From: Sandaracinus sp964481145
GTDB lineage: Bacteria; Myxococcota_A; Polyangia; Polyangiales; Sandaracinaceae
Length of the DNA stretch: 64,000 nucleotides
Assembly (NCBI GenBank): GCA_964481145.1
Contig: CAYZTA010000026.1
Location: forward strand, 7,260 to 71,259
Direction: 5' to 3'
The notes beneath the pieces are model-generated. The model did no database searches. It was not told the origin of the DNA and worked only from the letters and a program-made list of their open reading frames with translations. The position numbers and the translations under genes are program-made. This document shows, piece by piece, positions 16,759 through 25,907 of the stretch. Numbering within the stretch: the stretch's first letter is position 1; every line of letters starts with the position of its first letter.

Positions 16759-17946
16759 TCAAGGCTGCGTGGGCGAGAGCGTTTCCGTTTTGCCGTCGGG
16801 ATAAATCGCGACGGCCCACACCTCACGACCCAATGCGCCTCCTGGAATCTCAGCGTTCCAATCGAGATTGAGCCACGCGGCGCAGTGTTCGTCGCGTCGG
16901 TAGTGGAGATCATTCACACGTGTTCTCGTGCGCTGGCGTCGATAATGTGCGCGGAGATTGGTGATGAGGTGCTCCGGCTCGCCAGGAACACAGGCTTCTG
17001 CGTACGCGTGTCCCCCTCGTTCACCATCGCTCATGACGATGCGCGCATCCCCGCCGATGGCCTCGATCATCGAGACGAGGAGAATCGCGAAATCGTCACA
17101 GTCTCCGACCATGCCGTTTTGGATCGTCTCGGTCGCCGTCGCGAAGTATTCGTCTCCGCGAGGATCATTGACGTAGCTCCACCGGTTGCGCACCTCAGTC
17201 CAAATCGCTGCGATCTGGCCGATATGAAAGGTGCCAGGATCTCGCCCTGCCACTTGAGCGGCGAGGTTGCGCGTGATCGGGCTCGCATGGTCGATCGCCG
17301 CGACGACACGATCGCGCACCGAAGCACGGATGGCGCTCTCCTCTGCGCTGCTCGCCACCGGCTCTCGGGCCGCCTCTGCGATCGGTCCCACCGTGACTTC
17401 GACGTGCTTTCCGATGCTTCTGACTTGGCCGGCGAACCGCTCGCGCCCGAAGAACGCGAGCGGCAAGAGGAGAGCCACCAAGAGCAGCATGGACAGGATC
17501 GTTCGATGCTTCGTTTTTGGACGCGGGTCCGAAGGGGCGCCCATTTCCAAGACGGCGCCGCATGAGCCGCATTGAATCTCTGCGCGTTTGATCGCGCGTG
17601 GGAGAAAGCCTCGTTTTCCGCAACGTCCGCAGAGATAGAGCCGACCGATCAACGTCGTGTGGACCGTATCGTTGCGCGCTCCTCGCAAAAACGGGGTCAG
17701 TTGTGGGTCCGACCATGGCAACGATACCCCGCCCAGAATGATCTCCTCACCGATCCGAACGCGGGTGCTCGTGACACGTTGACCTGAAACCCATGTGCCA
17801 TTGGCGCTGCCGAGATCTTCGAGGAGGATGACTGAGCCATCCCAGCGCATCCGCAAATGGCGCGCGGACACCGTGGGTTCATCCAGGCAGACATCGCAAT
17901 CGGGGGCACGCCCGACGACGACCATCATGGAAGTGGACCGCGACAC
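16759..17946 (-). CDS. FHA - zinc-ribbon - membrane - transglutaminase-like fusion protein
   Basis: The start is the GTG at 17946, just after an in-frame stop. The 395-residue product has, in order: an FHA domain (GRAPDCDVCLDEPTVSARHLRM, EDLGSANGTWVSGQRV) that binds phosphothreonine; a four-cysteine zinc ribbon at about 105-135 (CGRCGKRGF, then CGSCGAVLE); a membrane helix (ILSMLLLVALLLPLAFF); and an extracytoplasmic transglutaminase-like cysteine-protease fold with NGMVGDCDDFAILL (catalytic Cys), GGHAYAE (His) and later Asp. The FHA part is cytoplasmic and the papain-like part outside, so phosphorylation inside could be coupled to cleavage or cross-linking outside. It is not in an obvious operon. 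Confidence 0.85.
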   Translation of the reverse strand: MSRSTSMMVVVGRAPDCDVCLDEPTVSARHLRMRWDGSVILLEDLGSANGTWVSGQRVTSTRVRIGEEIILGGVSLPWSDPQLTPFLRGARNDTVHTTLIGRLYLCGRCGKRGFLPRAIKRAEIQCGSCGAVLEMGAPSDPRPKTKHRTILSMLLLVALLLPLAFFGRERFAGQVRSIGKHVEVTVGPIAEAAREPVASSAEESAIRASVRDRVVAAIDHASPITRNLAAQVAGRDPGTFHIGQIAAIWTEVRNRWSYVNDPRGDEYFATATETIQNGMVGDCDDFAILLVSMIEAIGGDARIVMSDGERGGHAYAEACVPGEPEHLITNLRAHYRRQRTRTRVNDLHYRRDEHCAAWLNLDWNAEIPGGALGREVWAVAIYPDGKTETLSPTQP

Positions 17947-17989
17947 ATCGCCGATCGTGCCATTTTCCGGGCGCTCTCACAGCTCGATT

Positions 17990-18733
17990 TTAAGGGATTC
18001 CGAGTCGCCGGCGGGCGACGAGCTTCAAGGTGTCCGCCACTGTTCGAAAAACCTTCATTTTGCTTGCGCCGAGCTTTTGGTCGTAACGCAGCACGAGAGG
18101 GACTTCGGTGATGATCGGGTCGTAATCCCTCATTTTGAGGAGGATATCCACCATGCACGAGAAGCCGCGCTCGCTGATGATACGGTCGGGACCCAGATCG
18201 CGGAAGGCACGACGAAGGAGTGCGCCGCGATAGGCACGATACCCACAAGTGTAGTCGCGTACGCCATCCATCGGCAGGACGAGTCGAAAGAGCACGCTTG
18301 CACCGCGGCTCAACATGCGTCGGCTCAAAGAGAGCCCGCGCACGTGCGAGCCGTAGCGATACCGGGATGCAATGACGACGTCGTTGCCCTCGCGGAGGGC
18401 TTGTACCATGCGCGAAATGAGCCCGGGCATATGCGAATTGTCGGCGTCCATGGTGACGACGATATCGTCGTCGTGGATGTGTTCGACGACGTGCACGAGG
18501 CCATGTTTCAGAGTCTCGGCGAGCCCAAGATTTCTTTCGTTCTGTAAGAGTTCGACCGGGAGATCGTTCGAGAGCGTGCGCGCCAGAGCGGCTGTGCCAT
18601 CGGTCGAACCATCATCGACGACGATGACCCGGTAGTCGGCCAGATTGGCGTTTTGCATTTGCTCGCGGATCGAGCGCAAGAGGGGCGCGAGATTTTCCGC
18701 TTCGTTATACGCCGGAAGGATGATGTGAATCAT
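17990..18733 (-). CDS. Family 2 glycosyltransferase (polyprenyl-phosphate sugar synthase-like)
   Basis: From ATG 18733 the product is 247 residues. It has the GT2 start IILPAYNEAENLAPLL, the UDP/GDP-sugar binding VIVVDDGSTDGT, and the metal-binding DxD in VTMDADNSH, followed by SRYRYGSHVRGL and GYRAYRG. These fit the dolichyl/undecaprenyl-phosphate mannosyl- or glucosyltransferase subgroup that lacks C-terminal membrane anchors. It would load a lipid carrier with one sugar at the inner membrane face. Its start overlaps the end of the epimerase gene by 4 bases, and with the GT39 gene it forms a three-gene operon for glycan synthesis. Confidence 0.85.
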   Translation of the reverse strand: MIHIILPAYNEAENLAPLLRSIREQMQNANLADYRVIVVDDGSTDGTAALARTLSNDLPVELLQNERNLGLAETLKHGLVHVVEHIHDDDIVVTMDADNSHMPGLISRMVQALREGNDVVIASRYRYGSHVRGLSLSRRMLSRGASVLFRLVLPMDGVRDYTCGYRAYRGALLRRAFRDLGPDRIISERGFSCMVDILLKMRDYDPIITEVPLVLRYDQKLGASKMKVFRTVADTLKLVARRRLGIP

Positions 18734-19899
18734 GAGGGCCAAGGCCGGAGCATACCAAGCGCGTCTCCTCGATCCAGCGGATCTCGATGCCCCGATGGCG
18801 TGCGTCGGGTGTCTTCGGCCATCAGAAGATCGACCACGCGTTTTGCGGCATGGCCATCGCCGAAGGGGTTCGTCCAATCACGAGATGCGTTCGTCTGTTG
18901 CTCGACACACTCCGCGAGGCGATGCAGCTCATGAGGAGGACAGAGGAGATTGGCGCCCACGTCGATGGTCTCGGGGCGCTCGGTCGTGGTGCGCAGCGTG
19001 ATGCATGGAATGCGAAGGGTGCAGGCCTCTTCTTGGAGTCCTCCAGAGTCGGTCAGAACGAGTCGAGCTCCGGCGAGCAGCCTCAAAAAGTCGAGGTATC
19101 CGAGCGGCTCGATGATCGAGATGTGTGCGCGCGCCGAGTCCGGAAGTGTCGCTAGAACCGTGGCGCTTCGAGGGTGCACTGGCCAGAACAGGCGAATTCC
19201 TTTTTCTTCCGCGACGCGGCCGATCGCGCTGAGGAGCTCGAAGAGATGTGCGGGGTCATCGACATTGGATGGGCGATGCAATGTGAGCACCGCGTACGGT
19301 GATTGGAGATCCAATCGTGTGTGCAAGGTGGAACGCGCATGCGCACGTTTCACGTGGGCCGAAACGGCATCGACGATCGTGTTGCCGACGACATGCACGC
19401 CTTCGCGAATTCCTTCATCGGCCAAGCGATGCGCTTGAAGCTCAGTCGGGCAGAGATGAAGCGCCGCGAGCCTTCCTGTGAGCACTCGGTTCGCTTCTTC
19501 CGGCATCTCCCAATCGAAGCTGCGCAGGCCGGCCTCGAGGTGTGCCACCGGAATGGAGAGCTTGAGCGCAGCCAGCGCCGCTCCGAGTACGGTGCTGGTG
19601 TCTCCTTGAACGAGCACCCATCGAGGTTTCGATTCGAGAAATGCTTCGGTCGAACGTTCGATGATGCGCGCGAGCTGAATCGCCGGAGGCAATGAGCCGA
19701 CTTGGAGCCGGAACGTCGGTGCAGGAAGATCGAGGTCGCCAAAGAAGGCTGCATCGAGCGCGGCCGTATAGTGTTGGCCGGAGTGAATGATCACAAAGGG
19801 GAGGTCACGTCGAGAGAGCTCGGCGATGACAGGTGAGCATTTGATGATCTCGGGCCTCGTGCCCACGACGATGGCGACCGGGTGCTCGCGATGGTTCAT
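18730..19899 (-). CDS. wecB: UDP-N-acetylglucosamine 2-epimerase (non-hydrolysing)
   Basis: The 389-residue protein has the landmarks of the epimerase that makes UDP-ManNAc from UDP-GlcNAc: VGTRPEIIKCSPVI at the N-terminus, HSGQHY near residue 40, VQGDTSTVLGA, AHLEAGLRSFDWEMPEEANR, NTIVDAV, HRPSNVD and TDSGGLQEEA near residue 290. Length is normal. Its start overlaps the end of the GT39 gene by 4 bases and its end overlaps the GT2 gene, so it supplies a sugar nucleotide for the same surface polysaccharide or glycoprotein. The C-terminal 30 residues are longer and more polar than usual. Confidence 0.93.
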   Translation of the reverse strand: MNHREHPVAIVVGTRPEIIKCSPVIAELSRRDLPFVIIHSGQHYTAALDAAFFGDLDLPAPTFRLQVGSLPPAIQLARIIERSTEAFLESKPRWVLVQGDTSTVLGAALAALKLSIPVAHLEAGLRSFDWEMPEEANRVLTGRLAALHLCPTELQAHRLADEGIREGVHVVGNTIVDAVSAHVKRAHARSTLHTRLDLQSPYAVLTLHRPSNVDDPAHLFELLSAIGRVAEEKGIRLFWPVHPRSATVLATLPDSARAHISIIEPLGYLDFLRLLAGARLVLTDSGGLQEEACTLRIPCITLRTTTERPETIDVGANLLCPPHELHRLAECVEQQTNASRDWTNPFGDGHAAKRVVDLLMAEDTRRTPSGHRDPLDRGDALGMLRPWPS

Positions 19900-21668
19900 T
19901 GACTGTCCGATGATACGTCTGTGGATTCGCGTTCGAATACGTAAATGGGCAGATGATCGAAGGCGAAGGAGAAAATCTCGGCTTGGCTCTCGTCACGTGT
20001 GAAAAAGAGGAACGAAGGCCGTCGATCGAATTGCGCCACCGGCCGATAGCCCCTCGGCGCTCCATGCGCGCGAATCTCGGAGAGCCACTCCGAGCGTTGC
20101 GGAAAGGTCCGCACATAACGGGGAACGTCGATCATACGAAGCTCCCATTCGTTGACCGCGATGAAGCGAGCATCGCCCGTGTGAACACCATCGCGATTCG
20201 AGTTCCAGAGAATGTGAATCGGGACTTGGCGGATGTCGGGAGAGGAGCCCACTCTCCAATCGTCACGAAGGGGAGGGCGGTACATGGGGTGATCTTGGAT
20301 CGCGACGACGTCACCCGGCTCGACATGGTTTGCGATCCATCGAGCGGCTGCCACGCGGTTTTCTTCGCCGACGTGAAGGGCGCTCATGCCGATCGCATAG
20401 GCGGTCCCCTCGATGCCGCCCACCACGGCGAGCGTGAGCGCCCCGACACCGAGCACACGCCAGGCATTCGTTCGGGATGCGCGAACGCGTTCCCATAGAG
20501 CCATGAAAGTGCGTGCTTGTGCGAGGGCAAGAAAGCCGAACGCGGGGAGAAGATAACGAATGGTATGGAGCTGCGTCGAAAGAAAAGGCCAGAAGGCGAG
20601 CAAAGCGAAGAGTGCGGGCCAACGTTTCGTACCGCGCTCGCTGACGAGGACGAAGCCGAGCGCGATGAGGGAGAACATCGCGTTGAGGAGGCCCATGCCG
20701 TCTGGGAGGACTTGCGTCAGCACGTACGTGATGGGTTTGTCGTCGTAAAAGAGTGCCCAATCGCTGAGCGGTCCTCCCCGGCGATACACGCGCGCGAGTT
20801 CGAAGAGCGAAATCGGACTTTCATAAAAATACCAAGCAGGTCGTAGAGCGGCCGTCGGGTTCAGCACGAGCCATGAAACGGGGAACATCGTGAACACGAA
20901 CCAGAGCCGCCCGCTCGCGATGAGGTGACGCATCGAGGGAGTGCGTTCGTAGGCTGCGAGGATCACGAAGATGGCAAAGACGGCCGCTGTCAGCTTGGCA
21001 TTCGAAGCGATGAGGAGGCCGCCCCATGCGTACATGTAATCGCGCCATTTTCCATGGGCCGCGATGCGGAGGCAGGCGTGGAGGAGCATGGCGGTCCCCA
21101 AGACGACCCAACCATCCAAAGTTCCGAAATGGGCGTGTTGAATGATGGCTGGTTGGGCTGTGGAGAAGATCGCGGTGGCCAACGCGGCTTCGTCACCCCA
21201 CAAGCGCCGTGCGATCAGCACGAGCACAATCAACGCGAGTGAATAGAACGTGGCGCTCGTCGCACGCACGAGGAGCGTGACATCGGGCCAATGGTATTGC
21301 GTCCCATCACTTGGGCCGTGGGTGAAAGCGTGGTTGGTGTAGACGTGAGCATCCGGCGCGTCATGAACATGTTGAGCGTAAGGTGTGTGACCCAAGAGCC
21401 AATGCCGGAGGCCGATATGCAGATATGCTGGGAGCGCGCCATAGGAAGCGAGCGTCGACTCCGGCCATCCTTGATGCGCGAATTTCCACTCGATCTGCGG
21501 GGGTTCGTGCAGTGAGCCTTGGTTCTCGTCGACGTGGAGATTGAAGGGCAATCCCCATCCGATTCCGGTGAACCGAAGCACGACCCCCAACAGTACGAAG
21601 CCGAGGGTGGCTGCTTTGATGCAGCTCGAGGCTCGATTTTCGCGATGTTTCGAATCCTTCATGCCCAC
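19896..21668 (-). CDS. GT39-type membrane glycosyltransferase
   Basis: This protein of about 590 residues has a dozen or so hydrophobic segments and the N-terminal loop VLLGVVLRFTGIGWGLPFNLHVDE, in which the acidic Asp-Glu pair after the first helix is typical of GT-C (PMT/ArnT) enzymes. These use polyprenyl-phosphate sugars at the outer side of the inner membrane. It starts the operon that continues with wecB and the GT2 gene, which would make the lipid-linked sugar donor. The start could be GTG 21668 or ATG 21662. The C-terminal soluble part (EWLSEIRAHGAPRGY, PVAQFDRRPSFLFF) fits the family. Confidence 0.8.
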   Translation of the reverse strand: MGMKDSKHRENRASSCIKAATLGFVLLGVVLRFTGIGWGLPFNLHVDENQGSLHEPPQIEWKFAHQGWPESTLASYGALPAYLHIGLRHWLLGHTPYAQHVHDAPDAHVYTNHAFTHGPSDGTQYHWPDVTLLVRATSATFYSLALIVLVLIARRLWGDEAALATAIFSTAQPAIIQHAHFGTLDGWVVLGTAMLLHACLRIAAHGKWRDYMYAWGGLLIASNAKLTAAVFAIFVILAAYERTPSMRHLIASGRLWFVFTMFPVSWLVLNPTAALRPAWYFYESPISLFELARVYRRGGPLSDWALFYDDKPITYVLTQVLPDGMGLLNAMFSLIALGFVLVSERGTKRWPALFALLAFWPFLSTQLHTIRYLLPAFGFLALAQARTFMALWERVRASRTNAWRVLGVGALTLAVVGGIEGTAYAIGMSALHVGEENRVAAARWIANHVEPGDVVAIQDHPMYRPPLRDDWRVGSSPDIRQVPIHILWNSNRDGVHTGDARFIAVNEWELRMIDVPRYVRTFPQRSEWLSEIRAHGAPRGYRPVAQFDRRPSFLFFTRDESQAEIFSFAFDHLPIYVFERESTDVSSDSQ

Positions 21669-21683
21669 GATGCGTGCCGTCCC

Positions 21684-21842
21684 TTAGGGCCCGGGTATAA
21701 ATAACCTGGCTCGAACGCCGCTGCATCCCCGCGCTCTTCGTTGCTCCTCGCTCAAATACTTCCGGTATTCTCGCTCGTCCCGCCTTGATCGCGGGGCGCA
21801 TCGGCGCTCTCGCTGATCAGATTATTTATACCCAGGCCCTTA
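21684..21842. repeat. MITE-like element with terminal inverted repeats
   Basis: A 24-base arm at 21684-21707 reappears inverted at 21819-21842 with 3 mismatches. Both ends carry TTA directly outside a GGGCC start, consistent with a 3-bp target-site duplication; the inner arms (GGGCC-GGGTATAAATAA-CT) agree at 19 of 21 positions. The 153-bp interior holds no gene. An 86-bp block inside it (21705-21790) recurs at 21912-21997 with two changes. This is the form of a non-autonomous transposable element or of a large REP-like unit. Confidence 0.65.
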
Positions 21843-21890
21843 GCACGCGCGGACGGGCCGACCATGAACCTCGTTCATTCCATCCATGAG

Positions 21891-21997
21891 TAAGGGTCTG
21901 GGTATCCATCCCCTGGCCCGAACGCCGCTGCATCCCCGCGCTCTTCGTTGCTCCTCGCTCAAATACTTCCGGTATTCTCGCTCGTCGCGCCTTGATC
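21891..21997. repeat. Second, partial copy of the MITE-like element
   Basis: This copy begins with taagggtctgggtatccatc, close to the arm of the first copy, and contains the 86-bp block 21912-21997 that matches 21705-21790 except at two positions. The block includes a small hairpin, aatac-ttccg-gtatt. The far inverted arm is not recognisable, so the copy is truncated or has drifted. Confidence 0.75.
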
Positions 21998-22065
21998 AAT
22001 GCGACTCAGGTCAGCTCGAATGCAACACGATGTTCGGTGTGTCTGTCAGGAGCGATGGGTATCCA

Positions 22066-24504
22066 TCAGTCGATGGGCACGCGCGGCACGGTCACGATGC
22101 GCGCGCGAAGCTCGCTCAGTTGGTTGCCAGGCGCGACGGGGTCGAGGTCCGTGCGATAGACGACAGCCATCTCGGAGCGCCCAGCGCTCGCGACGGCTTC
22201 GATCTGTGTCATGCCATCGAGCGGCATTTCGTCTCCGACGAGTGCGCCCATTCGATCGATGCGCCGTACGACGAACCTGTCGGCGGGTGTGAGCGGGGGC
22301 CCGCGAAATGCGGGTCGGAAGACGGCAACGAATCCATCTTCATCCGCAAACATACGAAGATCGGTGAGTGTTCGCCAGTTGTCGGTGAAGTCAGTGAGAA
22401 CACTTCCACGCACGAAATCAGCTCCGGAACCGTGTGTCCACATGGTGAATTCGTCGAAGTCGTTTCGCGTCGCAAATGCGTACCGGCCGGATGGCATCGC
22501 GGTGGTTGTAGCGAATCCGGGCGCAATCGTGATGCTTTCGGAATGAGCGTTGCCATCGTGATCGATCATCGAAACGCTCGAAGATGAATATATGACGTAA
22601 CCATCGACTCCATTCGAGGCCGTGGAGACTACGTTCGAGTCCTCGATGACGGTGCGGGTGCCAAGAAAGGATCCATCACGGGAAAATGCGATCTCACGTA
22701 TCGCGTTTTCTGCGGGAAAGAGCATCACATACCGAGAGCCGTCGAATACGGAATTCATCGGTGAGACATAGTTGGAGTTGACGATCTCGGGGGACGCATA
22801 GGTCGGCTCGGACCATTCGAAATCGCCGTTTGTGCGCCGAGCCATCACTTGCACTTCGCGTCCCCTTGGCCAGAAGTTGGTGACCGTGTTGATGAGTAAG
22901 AAATCTTCTCCATCCGAGAGCAGACGGAACCCACCGTGTACATGTACGTAGGGTACGGCCTGAATTTCGTTTACGACTTGACCTGTCGTTCGATCGAACG
23001 CGCGCGTGAAAATAGTCTGCTGCGTTCTGTGGTTCCATGCCGCCAAGCAGATCTCGCGCGCACAGGCCACTTGGACGTCACGAGGGCCTGTGACGTATAC
23101 GGTGCCTCGTGGAGCAGCGAGGCTTTCGGCGCGTTCTTCCGAGAAGCTCCACAATACGGGTTTGAGGACGCAGGTTGGATTGCACTCCGTACCAACAATG
23201 AGTGCTTCGCCGTTGGCCGTGGCGCCAGCGAACATGCGAACATCGACAGATGTGGTGGCGCCAAAGGGAGTACCCACGGGCGGACCCCCCATCTCATTCA
23301 AGAAAACGATTTCACCGTCGATTTCATCGGGAAGTTCGGGAACGACACAGGTCCCACTGACGGACCTTCCGGAAACGCCACCCTGGACGATCGCAAAGCC
23401 ATTAGGCCTGATGAACGCGACCGGCGCAGGTCGGAACTGGCAATCAATCGGTGATTTCCATCGTAGCAAATCGTTGAATGCATCGAGCACGATCGGCGTG
23501 GGATCGACAGGTTCTCCTGTATCCGAATGTATACGCAGGGCGTGCAGAGCACGAACGCCGTCGTCAGCTCGCCAGGCTCGCCAAGTGATCAGCGTCGCAC
23601 TCGTTCCGGTCACGACGTCTTCGATCTCCCCATCGATTGTGACGAGCTCCCGTAGAAGCTCGGGCTCCCACCTTCCATTCATGCTGCGACGCCACTCGAC
23701 GAGGTAGACGTGCCCATCACGTCGAACGGCGGCGTAAACCGCCGGTCGACCATCTGGAAAGGCAATGCGAATCTGACCAGAATGTCCGCCTGCTGCGAAC
23801 GATCTCTCCGAATACAACGGGGGACTGTCGAGCTTACGGTCGGCTGTCAGATACGGGTACGGTGTAATCGCATAGAATCCTCGATCGGAGTAGGCAACCC
23901 ATACGTTGCTGTCGAAAACCGCGACATCAAATGCGATGATGTCCCAGTTTGTGTCGAAGCCATCAAAGTGGCTCACGATACCCTGTTCTCCTTCTCTGGT
24001 GATCACGGTGTAAACAACCGGATTTGCCACTGGCCTACTCGGGGGCGCTTCGGGGAGCGGGCTCTGCCACGCACAGAGGAAGTTGCCATCGGGCAGAGTG
24101 ACGACTCGTGGTGACGTACCCGTGCCGACGAAAAAACCGCGAGGATCGAGCAGATTCCCCTCAGCGTCGTAGCGAGCCGCGCGGATTTGATCCTGCCCGC
24201 CCGAGCTCGTCGCGAACGCGACCAAATACATCTCGCCGTTCCATGCGACCGATGCGGTGGTCACGCCCGGGTCGAGTCCCCACTCCGGCTCCTCGAGCGA
24301 GATCTCCGGCGTGGGCCTCGCGAGTGGAATGGCCGCATCGGGATTCGACGCCGCGTCATCAACGATCGGAAGCGGACTTGCGTCATCGAGTGGCAGCGGG
24401 CCTGCGTCGTTTGGCATTCCTACCGACACCACGGTGGTGCAGGCGCAGGCTGTGAGCAGAAAGAGCGCGAGGACGAGAGCGCATGAACGAGGCAGCATGG
24501 TCAT
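22066..24504 (-). CDS. Large secreted lipoprotein of unknown function
   Basis: I start at ATG 24504, which gives a clean lipoprotein signal (ALVLALFLLTAC); an upstream in-frame GTG overlaps the preceding gene. The roughly 812-residue product has an Asp/Pro-rich linker (DASPLPIVDDAAS) then many strand motifs of the beta-propeller kind, such as ASVAWNGEMYLVAF, GNFLCAWQSPL, TLITWRAW, ICLAAWNHR and MNSVFDGSRYVMLF. Similar long lipoproteins are numerous in Sandaracinus-type genomes and presumably sit on the outer membrane. It follows the cassette B TPR gene by 33 bp and may be co-transcribed with it. No enzyme signature was seen. Confidence 0.7.
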   Translation of the reverse strand: MTMLPRSCALVLALFLLTACACTTVVSVGMPNDAGPLPLDDASPLPIVDDAASNPDAAIPLARPTPEISLEEPEWGLDPGVTTASVAWNGEMYLVAFATSSGGQDQIRAARYDAEGNLLDPRGFFVGTGTSPRVVTLPDGNFLCAWQSPLPEAPPSRPVANPVVYTVITREGEQGIVSHFDGFDTNWDIIAFDVAVFDSNVWVAYSDRGFYAITPYPYLTADRKLDSPPLYSERSFAAGGHSGQIRIAFPDGRPAVYAAVRRDGHVYLVEWRRSMNGRWEPELLRELVTIDGEIEDVVTGTSATLITWRAWRADDGVRALHALRIHSDTGEPVDPTPIVLDAFNDLLRWKSPIDCQFRPAPVAFIRPNGFAIVQGGVSGRSVSGTCVVPELPDEIDGEIVFLNEMGGPPVGTPFGATTSVDVRMFAGATANGEALIVGTECNPTCVLKPVLWSFSEERAESLAAPRGTVYVTGPRDVQVACAREICLAAWNHRTQQTIFTRAFDRTTGQVVNEIQAVPYVHVHGGFRLLSDGEDFLLINTVTNFWPRGREVQVMARRTNGDFEWSEPTYASPEIVNSNYVSPMNSVFDGSRYVMLFPAENAIREIAFSRDGSFLGTRTVIEDSNVVSTASNGVDGYVIYSSSSVSMIDHDGNAHSESITIAPGFATTTAMPSGRYAFATRNDFDEFTMWTHGSGADFVRGSVLTDFTDNWRTLTDLRMFADEDGFVAVFRPAFRGPPLTPADRFVVRRIDRMGALVGDEMPLDGMTQIEAVASAGRSEMAVVYRTDLDPVAPGNQLSELRARIVTVPRVPID

Positions 24505-24536
24505 GACTCTGGTCGGTGGGATACGACCTTTGCTCG

Positions 24537-25343
24537 TCACGGACGTGAGAGAGTACTCACGTCTTCCCCCTCGGCGTGCGAACCTGCACGCGCGAGACGC
24601 GCTTGAATCGACGGCCAGAACACGCTGCCTGGATAGGAGCTGCGAAAGCTCTCTGCGTACATTCGCGCCTCACCGATGCGACCGAGCTCGAGGAGCGCGC
24701 GAATCTCGAGCGCGTCGCGTTCCTCGGCGAGCGCACCGGTTTCGTGATCTCGTAGATGTCGACGCAAGGCATCGAGCCCCTCTTCGACGTGACCGCTGCT
24801 GATCGCAGTTCGCGCGGCATCCAAGACGCGCCGCTCATCGGCGAAGCTCGTTTCGCGACGCGGTGCTTCGATGTGCGCGGTATCGGGCGAGCGAGTGTTC
24901 CTGCGCGGTGTCTCTGCTGGAACGACTATTTCATCGGAGGTCCGCGCTTCGTTTTCAATGGCGACGTTCGCCTCATCGCTCTCGACACGAGACGAAGCAC
25001 GATCGGGAGATTCGGGTTCGCGTTCGGGGATGGAGATGGACAGCGGCTCCTCTCTCGAGGGTCGAATGGGGACCTCATTCCGAGTGAGCAGCCACATCGC
25101 GGTCGCTCCTGCGAACGCGCCGATGAGCGCGCCGATGGCCAGGCTCGCTCCGTGGAAGCGCGGCGAGTTCGGTATGGGCGGTGGCGCTTGCGTGGACTCG
25201 GGCGGTGTGACCGCTTCGATCGCCGCGTGAAGGCGCGTCCGCATCGCACCGATGGCGTCGTTCGAAAGCGGCGGTGCTGCTTTTTCGGCTCGGAGGAGCG
25301 CACGTACTTCGCTCGGGAGCTCGGGTAATTCGTCGCGCGTCAT
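24537..25343 (-). CDS. Single-pass TPR protein, putative anti-sigma factor of cassette B
   Basis: The 268-residue protein has a cytoplasmic N-terminal part of about 65 residues (DELPELPSEVRALLRAEKAA), one membrane segment (ASLAIGALIGAFAGATAMWLL), a charged low-complexity region and a C-terminal helical repeat pair (ERRVLDAARTAISSGHVEEG, EERDALEIRALLELGRIGEA) ending FRSSYPGSVFW. Its start overlaps the end of the sigma gene by 4 bases. The topology is that of a membrane anti-sigma factor, and the C-terminal block matches the cassette A and C proteins. No zinc-binding HxxxCxxC motif is present, so the binding mode is unclear. Confidence 0.7.
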   Translation of the reverse strand: MTRDELPELPSEVRALLRAEKAAPPLSNDAIGAMRTRLHAAIEAVTPPESTQAPPPIPNSPRFHGASLAIGALIGAFAGATAMWLLTRNEVPIRPSREEPLSISIPEREPESPDRASSRVESDEANVAIENEARTSDEIVVPAETPRRNTRSPDTAHIEAPRRETSFADERRVLDAARTAISSGHVEEGLDALRRHLRDHETGALAEERDALEIRALLELGRIGEARMYAESFRSSYPGSVFWPSIQARLARAGSHAEGEDVSTLSRP

Positions 25344-25871
25344 CGACGTTCTCCTTCACTCGTTCGGTGGCGTTCCTCCGCAGTGAGCCGCGCGGCAGTA
25401 TGCATGAATTGCTCGCGCGCCAATCGAAGGCGGGAATACACGGTGTTGACGGGAATCGATAACATCGTTGCGATATCGGCGGCGGCCAGCTCTTCGAGCT
25501 CGTGCGCGACGAAGACGACACGGCGCTCGTCCGGCAAGTCTTCGAGCGCACGAATGACGAGCGCGCGTGCTTCTGCGCCAGCGAGGTCTCGTTCGGGGTC
25601 GCTCGATGTCGCGAGCTCTACGTCGTGTTCGCCATGCTCGCGCACATGGCGGGCAAGGCGCCGGTAATTCGAGGCGTAATGATAAGCAAAAGTGAATAGC
25701 CAAGGCCGCGCAGGGCGCGCCCGGTCACATTCGGCGAGTCGTCGATGCACGGAAAGTAAAGACTTCTTGCGCGCCGTCTTCCGCATCGCGAGGCGCCACG
25801 CCGAGGCGAATCAAGGTGCGATGCACCCAGCTCACTTCCTCGGTGAAGAGGCGCTCGAAATACTCGTTCAT
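25340..25871 (-). pseudogene. Sigma-70 family sigma factor of cassette B, frameshifted
   Basis: From ATG 25871 one frame reads MNEYFERLFTEEVSWVHRTL and continues to DAEDGAQEVF, the start of region 2; it then runs to a stop near 25728. A second frame takes over exactly there with LSVHRRLAECDRARPARPWLF and carries the rest of region 2 and region 4 (ALEDLPDERRVVFVAHEL, IPVNTVYSRLRLAREQF). Removing the single base at 25757 (A of gtcttt-A-ctttcc on the coding strand) joins both into one 176-residue ECF-like sigma factor that aligns without gaps to the cassette C homologue (DVFVVVHR). It may be a pseudogene, a sequencing error or, less likely, programmed frameshifting. Confidence 0.8.
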
Positions 25872-25907
25872 GTCTTTTCAAACTCGGTGTCCAGCGCTGA
25901 GAATCCG

